DNA of 36,637 nt from Alphaproteobacteria bacterium (GTDB taxonomy: Bacteria > Pseudomonadota > Alphaproteobacteria > Rhodobacterales > Rhodobacteraceae), in NCBI GenBank assembly GCA_016869835.1, contig VGDH01000014.1:1-36637 (forward strand), in the 5' to 3' direction. The position numbers and the translations under genes were made by a program. Below are positions 9,862-17,533 of this stretch, in pieces. Every line of letters begins with the position of its first letter. The stretch's first letter is position 1. A model generated the notes under the pieces. That model was not told where the DNA came from, did no database searches, and saw only the letters and a list, made by a program, of their open reading frames with translations.

Positions 9862-10224
9862 ATGACAGAGACCCCAGTCACGCTTTTGGCCAAGGCCAAG
9901 GTTCACGACGTGCGTCCCCATATCGGCCGGTCGGGCCTGAGCCTGGGCGATGCGGTGAAACTGGCGCTGGACGATCAAGGGAAGGTGATCGTGCGCGCCG
10001 TGGTTCACGATCGGATCTTCGGGGTTTTCCGGCGCAGGCGCTGCCGGACGCTGGGGCACCTTGGGCCTGCGGTCGACAGGCTGCTTGGGCCGCTGATCGA
10101 AACCGAACACGCCCTGCGCGTGCGGGTGGTTGGCCTGACCCCCGAGCATCTGAGCACGACCACAGATCCCGAGGTGTTCGTCTCGGTCTGGGGTGCGCCG
10201 ATTCCGGGCTTGGCGGGAAGCTGA
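9862..10224 (+). CDS. Hypothetical protein, 120 aa
   Basis: I do not recognise this protein. It is a soluble-looking 120-aa alpha/beta sequence with an SLGDAVKLALDDQGKVIVRAV stretch near residues 26-46 and a basic FRRRRC patch near 56-61, with no signal peptide or membrane helix. The start is supported by AAGGA at 9850-9854, seven bases upstream of ATG 9862. The frame stays open upstream to 9712, but that part would begin right behind the terminator and lacks a ribosome site. It sits alone, 106 bases before iolC and outside the iol promoter, so a link to inositol metabolism is not implied. The strand-lysine-rich middle resembles small DNA-binding HIRAN-like folds only loosely. Confidence 0.6.
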   Translation: MTETPVTLLAKAKVHDVRPHIGRSGLSLGDAVKLALDDQGKVIVRAVVHDRIFGVFRRRRCRTLGHLGPAVDRLLGPLIETEHALRVRVVGLTPEHLSTTTDPEVFVSVWGAPIPGLAGS

Positions 10225-10260
10225 CCACAGCCTTATGGAATTTATGCTTTCAAATCTCCT

Positions 10261-10282
10261 TATAATGGAATATTTATTCCAT
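10261..10282 (+). promoter_or_regulatory. iol promoter -10 box with IolR-type operator GGAA-N6-TTCC
   Basis: A consensus TATAAT lies at 10261-10266. Overlapping it is a palindrome with 8-base arms, ATGGAATA (10265-10272) and TATTCCAT (10275-10282). Its core reads GGAA-TATTTA-TTCC (10267-10280), an exact match to the GGAA-N6-TTCC motif proposed for the RpiR-type repressor IolR of Sinorhizobium meliloti. The -35 region is weak (GAATTT, 10238-10243). A second GGAA half-site is at 10237-10240. The AT-rich patch stands out from its GC-rich surroundings. No iolR gene is in the window. Confidence 0.65.
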
Positions 10283-10330
10283 ATCGCCCCGCCTCTCGCG
10301 GTGCGCCGCACCTGAATCTGGGGAAGCAGG

Positions 10331-12238
10331 ATGAAAACTCTGGATGTCATCACCATCGGCCGCGCCTCGGTTGACCTTTACGGCGCGCAGGTGGGTGGGC
10401 GGCTGGAGGATATGGGGTCTTTCCAGAAATACATCGGCGGCAGCCCCTGCAACATGGCGGCGGGCACCGCCCGTCTGGGCCTGAAATCGGCGCTGATTAC
10501 CCGCGTGGGCGATGAACACATGGGCCGCTTCATCCGCGAAGAACTGGCACGCGAAGGGGTGAATGTTCAGGGCGTCATCACCGACAAGGAACGCCTGACG
10601 GCGCTTGTCCTGCTGGGCATCCGCGATGAAAAGCAATTCCCGCTGATCTTCTACCGCGAAAACTGCGCCGATATGGCGCTGTGCGAAGATGACATTGACG
10701 AAGGCTTTATAGCCTCATCCCGGTCTGTTGTGGCGACCGGCACTCACCTGTCGCACCCCCGCACCGAAGCCGCCGTGATGAAGGCCCTGACCCTTGCCCG
10801 CAAGCACGGGCTGCAAACCGCACTCGACATCGACTATCGCCCGAATCTTTGGGGCCTTGCGGGCCACGGCGACGGCGAAAGCCGCTTTATCGAATCCGCC
10901 GCCGTCACGGCGAAACTGCAATCCACCCTGCACCTTTTTGACCTGATCGTCGGCACCGAAGAGGAATTCCACATCGCCGGCGGCACCACCGACACCATCG
11001 CCGCGCTGCGCGACGTGCGGGCCGTATCCAAGGCCACGCTTGTCTGCAAGCGCGGCCCGATGGGCGCTTCGGCCTTTACCAGCGCGATCCCGGACACGCT
11101 GAATCAGGGCGAATCCGGCCCTGGATTCCCGATTGAAGTTTTCAACGTCCTCGGCGCGGGCGATGGGTTCATGTCCGGCCTTCTGAAAGGCTGGCTGGAG
11201 GGCGAGCCTTGGCCTGTGGCCCTGAAATACGCCAACGCCTGCGGTGCCTTTGCCGTCTCGCGCCACGGCTGCACCCCGGCCTATCCGTCGTGGGAGGAAC
11301 TCCAATTCTTCCTGAACCGCGGCGTAGTCACCAAGGCGCTGCGCAAGGACGCAGCGCTTGAGCAGATTCACTGGGCCACCAACCGGCATCAGGATTGGTC
11401 CACCATGCGGGTTTTCGCATTTGACCACCGCATGCAGCTTGAGGCGATAGAAGGCGCAACGCCTGCCAAGATCGGTGCCTTCAAGGAACTGTGCCTGAAG
11501 GCTGCTTTGCAGGTCTCAGGTGGCCAACCCGGCTATGGCATCCTGTGCGACAGCCGCCTTGGCCGCGACGCGCTTTATGCAGCCGCTGGGACCGGCCTTT
11601 GGATTGGCCGCCCTGTGGAATGGCCCGGCTCGCGCCCCCTGACGCTAGAGGCTGAAATCGGCCCCGACTTTGGCGGCCTGTCCGAATGGCCACTGGCCCA
11701 TGTGGTCAAGGTGCTGTGCTTCTACCACCCCGACGACGACGCGGAAACCAAGGCTGCGCAAGAGGCCACCGTCCTGCGTCTGTTCCACGCCTGCCGGCGC
11801 AACCGTCTGGAAATGCTCTTGGAAATCATCCCCTCCAAGGTTGGCCCGGTGAATGACCAGACCTCGGCGCAGGTGATTTCCCGCTTCTACGATCTGGGCA
11901 TCTACCCCGATTGGTGGAAGCTGGAGCCCTTTGCCACCGACGCCGCCTATCGCGTCGCCTGCAGTGCCATCACCACCCGTGATCCCCATGTGCGCGGCAT
12001 CGTCGTACTGGGGCTGGATGCCAGCGAAGCGGCGCTTGGCACATCGCTGGCGCTTGCCGCGGGCCACGATCTGGTGAAAGGCTTTGCCATCGGCCGCACC
12101 ATCTTTGGCGATGCGGCGCGGGGCTGGTTTGCGGGCAAGATCACCGACGATCAGGCCGTCGCAGACATGGCCAGCAAATACGCCCGCCTTTGCGGCATCT
12201 GGGACGCCGCCTGCGCGGCAAAGGGAGAAACAGCATGA
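10331..12238 (+). CDS. iolC: 5-dehydro-2-deoxygluconokinase fused to a C-terminal DUF2090 (aldolase-like) domain
   Basis: The N-terminal part (about 1-320) is a PfkB/ribokinase-family sugar kinase with the substrate-binding GGSPCNMA segment near residue 37 and the catalytic anion-hole motif GAGD at 275-278. It phosphorylates 2-deoxy-5-keto-gluconate. The C-terminal part (about 345-635, starting around MRVFAFDHRMQLE) is DUF2090, a TIM-barrel domain related to class I aldolases, suspected to cleave the phosphorylated product into dihydroxyacetone phosphate and malonate semialdehyde. The 635-aa length is usual for the proteobacterial fused form; Bacillus IolC has the kinase only. It heads the operon; its stop overlaps the iolD start (ATGA, 12235-12238). 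Confidence 0.92.
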   Translation: MKTLDVITIGRASVDLYGAQVGGRLEDMGSFQKYIGGSPCNMAAGTARLGLKSALITRVGDEHMGRFIREELAREGVNVQGVITDKERLTALVLLGIRDEKQFPLIFYRENCADMALCEDDIDEGFIASSRSVVATGTHLSHPRTEAAVMKALTLARKHGLQTALDIDYRPNLWGLAGHGDGESRFIESAAVTAKLQSTLHLFDLIVGTEEEFHIAGGTTDTIAALRDVRAVSKATLVCKRGPMGASAFTSAIPDTLNQGESGPGFPIEVFNVLGAGDGFMSGLLKGWLEGEPWPVALKYANACGAFAVSRHGCTPAYPSWEELQFFLNRGVVTKALRKDAALEQIHWATNRHQDWSTMRVFAFDHRMQLEAIEGATPAKIGAFKELCLKAALQVSGGQPGYGILCDSRLGRDALYAAAGTGLWIGRPVEWPGSRPLTLEAEIGPDFGGLSEWPLAHVVKVLCFYHPDDDAETKAAQEATVLRLFHACRRNRLEMLLEIIPSKVGPVNDQTSAQVISRFYDLGIYPDWWKLEPFATDAAYRVACSAITTRDPHVRGIVVLGLDASEAALGTSLALAAGHDLVKGFAIGRTIFGDAARGWFAGKITDDQAVADMASKYARLCGIWDAACAAKGETA

Positions 12239-14061
12239 CCACAATCAGGCTCACTGCCGCGCAGGCCATGGTGAAATGGCTGTCCGTCCAGATGACCGAA
12301 GAGGGCGAGCGGTTTATCGAAGGCGTCTGGGCGATCTTTGGTCACGGCAATGTGGCCGGTCTGGGCGAGGCGCTGCATGGCATAAAGGATGTAATGCCCA
12401 CATGGCGCGGCCATAACGAGCAAACCATGGCCCATGCCGCCATCGCCTTTGCCAAAACCCACAAACGCCGCCGGGCGATGGCGGTCACCTCCTCCATCGG
12501 CCCCGGCGCGACCAATATGGTCACCGCCGCCGCGCTGGCCCATGTGAACCGCCTGCCGGTTCTCTTCATCCCCGGCGACGTGTTCGCCAACCGCGCGCCC
12601 GATCCGGTCTTGCAGCAGATCGAGGATTTCGACGATGCCACCGTTTCCGCGAATGACTGCTTCCGTCCCGTGGTGCGTTATTTCGACCGCATCTCGCGGC
12701 CTGAACATATCCTGACCGCGCTGCCTCGTGCCCTGCGGGTGATGACCGATCCGGCCAATTGCGGCCCGGTTTGCCTTGCCTTCTGCCAAGACACGCAGAC
12801 CGAGGCCTATGATTACCCGCTGGAATTCTTCACCCCCAAGGTCTGGCACATCCGCCGCCCCGAACCCGATCAGCGTGAGCTGGCCGAGGCTGTGGCGGCG
12901 ATCAAGGCGGCGAAGAAACCGCTGATCGTCACCGGGGGCGGCGTGATCTATTCCGGGGCCGAGGCGGTGCTGCGTGACTTTGCGTGCAAGCACAGCATCC
13001 CAATGGTGGAAACTCAGGCCGGCAAGGGCGCGGTGGATTGGGAAGAGAAACTGCACTTCGGCTCCCCCGGCGTGACCGGCACCGGCTGCGGCAACCAATT
13101 GGCCGCCGAGGCGGATCTGGTGATCGGCGTCGGCACAAGGTTTCAGGATTTCACCACCGGGTCCTGGACGGTATTTTCAGCCCCCGGCCGGAAACTCCTT
13201 TCCATCAATATCCACGGCTATGACGCCGCGAAACGCGGCGCGCAGGCGCTGGTTTCGGATGCCAAGGTCGCGCTGGAAAAGATCAGCGCTGCGCTGGGCG
13301 GTCACCGCTTTGCCGACCCCGACTTTGCCGCGCGAGATCAGTGGTTCCAAACCACCGATGGATTGATGGCCGCTCCGAACGGCGTGGGCATGCCGACCGA
13401 TGCCCAAGTCATCGGCGCAGTGCAGCGCAACACGGGCAAGCAATCGGTTGTGATGTGCGCCGCAGGCACCATGCCCGGCGCGCTGCATGTGCTGTGGCGG
13501 GCGGCGGCGGGCGGCTATCACATGGAATACGGCTATAGCTGCATGGGGTACGAGATTGCCGGGGCCATGGGCATCAAGATGGCCGCGCCCGAAAAGGACG
13601 TGGTCTGCATGGTCGGCGACGGCAGTTATATGATGGCCAATTCCGAACTAGCGACCGCCGTGATGATGGGCATCCCCTTTACCATCGTCCTGACCGACAA
13701 CCGCGGCTATGGCTGCATCAACCGGCTGCAAAAGGGCACGGGCGGGGCGCCGTTCAACAACCTTCTGGACGACAGCTATCACGTCAATCCGGCCAACATC
13801 GACTTTGTGGCGCACGCACGCTCGATGGGGGCAAATGTCGTGAAAGCAGGCTCTATCGCCCAGTTAGATACGGAATTGCAGGCCGCCAAAGGCGCCAAAA
13901 TCCCCACCGTCATCGTGATCGACACCGATCCAAACCCCGGCACTTGCGCGGGCGGCACCTGGTGGGACGTGGCCGTGCCCGAGGTTTCCAACCGCCGCGA
14001 AGTGAACGAAGCCCGCGCGGGCTATGAACAAGCGATCCGGCGTCAATGGCTGGCCAACTGA
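12235..14061 (+). CDS. iolD: 3D-(3,5/4)-trihydroxycyclohexane-1,2-dione acylhydrolase
   Basis: Thiamine-diphosphate enzyme of 608 aa that opens the inositol-derived ring diketone to 5-deoxy-glucuronate. Family architecture is visible: an N-terminal pyrimidine-binding domain with the H-N-E-Q-T-M-A-H segment around residue 61-68, a central domain, and the C-terminal ThDP/Mg motif beginning GDG at 461-463 and ending at Asn in VLTDN about 28 residues later. The ATG at 12235 has AAGGGAG at 12221-12227 and overlaps the iolC stop; the frame also opens upstream inside iolC without support. Confidence 0.95.
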   Translation: MTTIRLTAAQAMVKWLSVQMTEEGERFIEGVWAIFGHGNVAGLGEALHGIKDVMPTWRGHNEQTMAHAAIAFAKTHKRRRAMAVTSSIGPGATNMVTAAALAHVNRLPVLFIPGDVFANRAPDPVLQQIEDFDDATVSANDCFRPVVRYFDRISRPEHILTALPRALRVMTDPANCGPVCLAFCQDTQTEAYDYPLEFFTPKVWHIRRPEPDQRELAEAVAAIKAAKKPLIVTGGGVIYSGAEAVLRDFACKHSIPMVETQAGKGAVDWEEKLHFGSPGVTGTGCGNQLAAEADLVIGVGTRFQDFTTGSWTVFSAPGRKLLSINIHGYDAAKRGAQALVSDAKVALEKISAALGGHRFADPDFAARDQWFQTTDGLMAAPNGVGMPTDAQVIGAVQRNTGKQSVVMCAAGTMPGALHVLWRAAAGGYHMEYGYSCMGYEIAGAMGIKMAAPEKDVVCMVGDGSYMMANSELATAVMMGIPFTIVLTDNRGYGCINRLQKGTGGAPFNNLLDDSYHVNPANIDFVAHARSMGANVVKAGSIAQLDTELQAAKGAKIPTVIVIDTDPNPGTCAGGTWWDVAVPEVSNRREVNEARAGYEQAIRRQWLAN

Positions 14062-14071
14062 GAGAAGAACC

Positions 14072-14968
14072 ATGATCCAATTCGGAACCAACCCCATCGC
14101 CTGGGCCAATGACGACGACCAGACCATAGGGGCTGATATCCCGACCACCCGTATTCTGGACGAGGCGGGCTGCCAGATCGGCTTTGACGGGATCGAGAAC
14201 GGCCACCGCTGGCCGGATGAGCCCGAGGCGCTGCGCGCGCTTTTGGCCGAGTATGGCCTGAAATTCATCTCGGGCTGGTATTCGACCGAGCTTTTGGTGC
14301 GGTCGGTCGAGGATGAGATCAAGGCCTGCCAGCACCACCTTGCCAAGCTGAAGCACAATGGCTGCGCCGTCATGATTGTCTGCGAAACCTCCAACGCCAT
14401 TCATGGCGATGCGGGCAAACCGGTGAACGACCGCCCGCGCCTGACCCCTGCGGAAATGGCGGTTTTCGGGGCCAAGCTCGAAGCCTTTGCTGCCTATCTC
14501 GCAGGCGAAGGCATCACGCTGGCCTATCACCACCACATGGGCACCATCGTCGAATCCCCCGAGGAAATTGACGCTCTGATGGCCGCAACTGGCCCGCACA
14601 CGCACCTGTTGTTCGACGCCGGCCACTGCGCCTTTGGCGGTGGTGACCCGGTCGCGGTGCTGACCAAACACGCCGCCCGCGTGCGGCATTTCCATGCCAA
14701 GAACATCCGTCCCGCCATTACCTCCAAGGTGCGCGCAGAAGGCTGGTCTTTCCTGAAGGCGGTGGTTGGAGGGGCCTTCACCGTGCCCGGCGATCAGGAC
14801 GGCGGGGTGGATTTCGGGCCGCTGTTGAAGATTCTGGCTGCGCATGATTATGACGGTTGGATCGTGATCGAGGCCGAGCAAGACCCCAAGATTCGCAACC
14901 CGCTCTTGTATCAGACACTTGGCTTGGCGACGCTGAAGCGCCAGGCCAAAGAAGCCGGCCTGATTTAA
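14072..14968 (+). CDS. iolE: myo-inosose-2 dehydratase
   Basis: Dehydrates 2-keto-myo-inositol to 3D-(3,5/4)-trihydroxycyclohexane-1,2-dione, the step before IolD. The 298-aa protein has the xylose-isomerase-like TIM-barrel fold: an opening FGTNPIAWAND, the AYHHHMGT segment near residue 149-156, LLFDAGHC near 184-191 and the final metal-binding VIEAEQDP near 267-274. GAGAAG at 14060-14065 is the likely ribosome site. It starts 10 bases after iolD. The window has no iolG dehydrogenase or iolA, so those steps are encoded elsewhere or upstream of another operon. Confidence 0.94.
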   Translation: MIQFGTNPIAWANDDDQTIGADIPTTRILDEAGCQIGFDGIENGHRWPDEPEALRALLAEYGLKFISGWYSTELLVRSVEDEIKACQHHLAKLKHNGCAVMIVCETSNAIHGDAGKPVNDRPRLTPAEMAVFGAKLEAFAAYLAGEGITLAYHHHMGTIVESPEEIDALMAATGPHTHLLFDAGHCAFGGGDPVAVLTKHAARVRHFHAKNIRPAITSKVRAEGWSFLKAVVGGAFTVPGDQDGGVDFGPLLKILAAHDYDGWIVIEAEQDPKIRNPLLYQTLGLATLKRQAKEAGLI

Positions 14969-14977
14969 GGCTGCAAA

Positions 14978-15030
14978 GGGCAAGGTGGGGGCCCGCCCCC
15001 ACACCCCCGGAGTATTTTTACCAAGATGAA
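14978..15030 (+). repeat. GC-rich hairpin plus 'CCCCCGGAGTATTTTTACCAAG' element between iolE and iolB
   Basis: The 72-base gap between iolE and iolB contains a hairpin with GTGGGGGC (14985-14992) pairing with GCCCCCAC (14995-15002), then CCCCCGGAGTATTTTTACC and an AAGATGAA tail. From memory, near-identical intergenic strings are dispersed in Rhodobacterales genomes; this was not checked. The hairpin followed by TATTTTTA could act as a weak terminator or attenuator lowering iolB expression, or as a mobile extragenic element. Only one copy is in this window. Confidence 0.4.
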
Positions 15031-15040
15031 AGGGCACCAC

Positions 15041-15847
15041 ATGTCAAACCTGTTGCGCAAACCGGGCGGCACCCGTGGCAAGGTGCATGACATCACGCCC
15101 GAGACGGCAGGCTGGGGGCATGTCGGCTTTGCGCTTTATCGGCTGGCACCGGGCGACAGGGTGTCTGAGGCGACCGGGGAGAACGAGGCGATTCTCGTGA
15201 TCGTGGAGGGAAAGGCGCAGATCACCGCCTCGGGGCAGGACTGGGGTGTGATGGGCGCGCGGATGGATGTGTTTGAAAGAACGCCGCCGCACTGCCTTTA
15301 TGTGCCGAACAATGACGCATGGGAGGCGATTGCCACCACCGACTGCACCTTGGCCGTCTGCCGCGCGCCGGGCAAAGGCGGGCACAAGGCGCAGCGGTTG
15401 GGACCGGAGGGGATTGAGCTGACACCTCGCGGCAAGGGCACCAATACCCGCTATGTGAACAACATAGCCATGGAGGCGCGAGAGGTCGCCGATAGCCTTT
15501 TGGTGACCGAGGTGTTCACACCTGCCGGTCATTGGTCCAGCTATCCCAGCCACCGGCATGATGAGGATGATTTCCCCAACATGACCTATCTGGAAGAGAC
15601 CTATTACCACCGGCTGAACCCTGCGCAGGGCTTTGGCATCCAGCGGGTCTATACCGAGGACGGCGGCCTTGATGAAACCATGGCCGTGAAGAACCACGAT
15701 GTGGTCCTGGTGCCACGCGGCCACCATCCCTGCGGCGCGCCTTACGGCTATGAGATGTATTACCTCAACGTCATGGCTGGGCCGTTGCGCAAATGGCGGT
15801 TCAAGAACGACCCGGCCCATGACTGGATCGCCCAGCGCGACGCCTGA
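15041..15847 (+). CDS. iolB: 5-deoxy-glucuronate isomerase
   Basis: Bicupin isomerase of 268 aa converting 5-deoxy-glucuronate to 2-deoxy-5-keto-gluconate, the IolC substrate. The SYPSHRHDEDDFPNMTYLEE segment (about residues 167-186) is the typical metal-binding cupin motif, followed by the second cupin histidine in RGHHPCGAP. ATG 15041 is chosen because AAAGGG (15029-15034) sits six bases upstream; an ATG at 15026 would add five residues and lie within that signal. Its stop lies only 3 bases from the stop of the convergent hyuB. Confidence 0.94.
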   Translation: MSNLLRKPGGTRGKVHDITPETAGWGHVGFALYRLAPGDRVSEATGENEAILVIVEGKAQITASGQDWGVMGARMDVFERTPPHCLYVPNNDAWEAIATTDCTLAVCRAPGKGGHKAQRLGPEGIELTPRGKGTNTRYVNNIAMEAREVADSLLVTEVFTPAGHWSSYPSHRHDEDDFPNMTYLEETYYHRLNPAQGFGIQRVYTEDGGLDETMAVKNHDVVLVPRGHHPCGAPYGYEMYYLNVMAGPLRKWRFKNDPAHDWIAQRDA

Positions 15848-15850
15848 CGT

Positions 15851-17533
15851 CTACCCCTGCCAGCCAAACAAGGCACGCGCCTGATCGGCAGTGTAACGGC
15901 CCAGCCGCACATCCTCGGCCACCAAGGCCGGGTCGCGTTTGGCAGGATCACCATAGCCACCGCCGCCGGGCGTGCGCACGCGCACCCGGTCGCCAGGGGC
16001 AAGGGCAATGTCCTGGGCCTTGGACAGGTGTTCGGGGACCAGAACCTGACCATCCCTGATGACCTCGACCCGGTTCACCGCGCCATCCTTGCCGCCCAGC
16101 GCGCCTTGCGGCCCGCTGCGGCCGTGGTCCATCACGAAGCTGGCGCGCGCCTGGCCCCGGAGAAGCTCGATCTCATAATCCAGCCCGAAGCCGCCCCGGT
16201 GCATCCCCGCCCCACCCGACCCTTCGTGCAGGGCATAGCGGCGGTACAGCACGGGGAAGTTCTGCTCCATGATCTCCACCGGCGGGGCCTTGGAAATGCC
16301 AATGGTGGAACAGCCGTTGGACAGCCCGTCGTGGCCCGCATTGCCGCCATAACCACCGCCCGAGATCTGATACATCACGAAATCCCGGCCCTTTTCCGGG
16401 TCATGCCCGCCAAGGCCAAAGTTGCCACTTGTCCCCGCAGGCGCCGCGGTCACCCGGTCGGGCAGGGCCTGCACTATGGCCGCGAACACCGCCTCGGCGA
16501 TGCGCTGGCTGACCTCGGCCGCGCAGCCCGAAACGGGGCGGGGGTAATGCGCATCAAGGAAGGTGCCTTCAATGCCAGTGATGGTCAGCGGCTCAAACGC
16601 ACCCGCCGAAATGGGCACATCAGGGAAGATGTGGCGCATGGCGAGATAGACCGAAGAATAGGTCGTTGCCCGCACCGAATTCATCGGCCCCATGCAGGGC
16701 AATGAGGAGCCGCTGAAATCAAAGGTCAACCCATCGCCCTGTCGCGTGACCGTCAGCGCGATGGTCAGGGGATCGTTCACCACCCCGTCACTGTCGACAT
16801 AAGCGCGCGAGACGTATGACCCTTCCGGCACCAGCGACACCATCGCCCGCATCTGCCGCGCCGCAAGGCCCCGCATCTCGGCAATCGCCTGTGACACCGT
16901 GCCATCGCCATAGCGGTCCATCAGCCCCGCCAACCGCTCGGCCCCCACCAAAAGCGCCGAGGCTTGTGCCTTTAAATCGCCGATCCGCTGTTCGGACACC
17001 CGGATGTTGGAACAGATCACCTGCCACAACTCGGTATCCATCACGCCTCGCTTGAACAACTTCACGGGAGGCAGGCGCAGCCCCTCTTGTTCGGCACTGA
17101 TGGCGCTGGCCGAAAATCCCCCCGGCACCGCACCACCGGTATCCGGCCAATGGCCGGTGTTCGACAGCCAGCAGAAAATCCGCCCATCCCGCCAGAACGG
17201 CATGGCAAAGCGCACATCCATCAGATGGGTCCCGCCCAGGTATGGGTCGTTGACGATATAGATATCCCCCAGCTCTGGCGCCGACGTGATCCCGGCCTTG
17301 ATCCTTTCGATGATGGTCCGGGTGGAAAACTGCATCACTCCCACAAACACAGGCAGGCCCCTTGACCCTTGGGCGATCAAACTGCCATCCTCGGCGCTGT
17401 AGATGCCGTCCGACCGGTCATCCGCCTCGGCAATCACCGGCGAAAAGGCGGCGCGGCTGAAGGTCAGGTCCATCTCGTCGCAGACCTGCTGCAATCCCGC
17501 CTGAATGACGGCCAAGGTGATCGGGTCAAGCAT
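15851..17533 (-). CDS. hyuB: Hydantoinase B / oxoprolinase family subunit
   Basis: A 560-aa HyuB-family subunit, partner of HyuA in ATP-dependent cyclic-amide hydrolases (N-methylhydantoinase, 5-oxoprolinase). Typical landmarks are the start LDPITLAVIQAGLQQVCDEMD, ADDRSDGIYSAEDGSL near 36-51, the NDPYLGGTHLMD motif near 95-106, and the Gly-rich YGGNAGHDG and GSGGAGMHRGG segments in the C-terminal half. It is the last gene of the 13-gene minus-strand block, overlapping hyuA by 8 bases. Acetone- and acetophenone-carboxylase subunits share the fold, so the name fixes the chemistry class (ATP-driven activation of a carbonyl or amide) but not the substrate. Confidence 0.88.
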   Translation of the reverse strand: MLDPITLAVIQAGLQQVCDEMDLTFSRAAFSPVIAEADDRSDGIYSAEDGSLIAQGSRGLPVFVGVMQFSTRTIIERIKAGITSAPELGDIYIVNDPYLGGTHLMDVRFAMPFWRDGRIFCWLSNTGHWPDTGGAVPGGFSASAISAEQEGLRLPPVKLFKRGVMDTELWQVICSNIRVSEQRIGDLKAQASALLVGAERLAGLMDRYGDGTVSQAIAEMRGLAARQMRAMVSLVPEGSYVSRAYVDSDGVVNDPLTIALTVTRQGDGLTFDFSGSSLPCMGPMNSVRATTYSSVYLAMRHIFPDVPISAGAFEPLTITGIEGTFLDAHYPRPVSGCAAEVSQRIAEAVFAAIVQALPDRVTAAPAGTSGNFGLGGHDPEKGRDFVMYQISGGGYGGNAGHDGLSNGCSTIGISKAPPVEIMEQNFPVLYRRYALHEGSGGAGMHRGGFGLDYEIELLRGQARASFVMDHGRSGPQGALGGKDGAVNRVEVIRDGQVLVPEHLSKAQDIALAPGDRVRVRTPGGGGYGDPAKRDPALVAEDVRLGRYTADQARALFGWQG

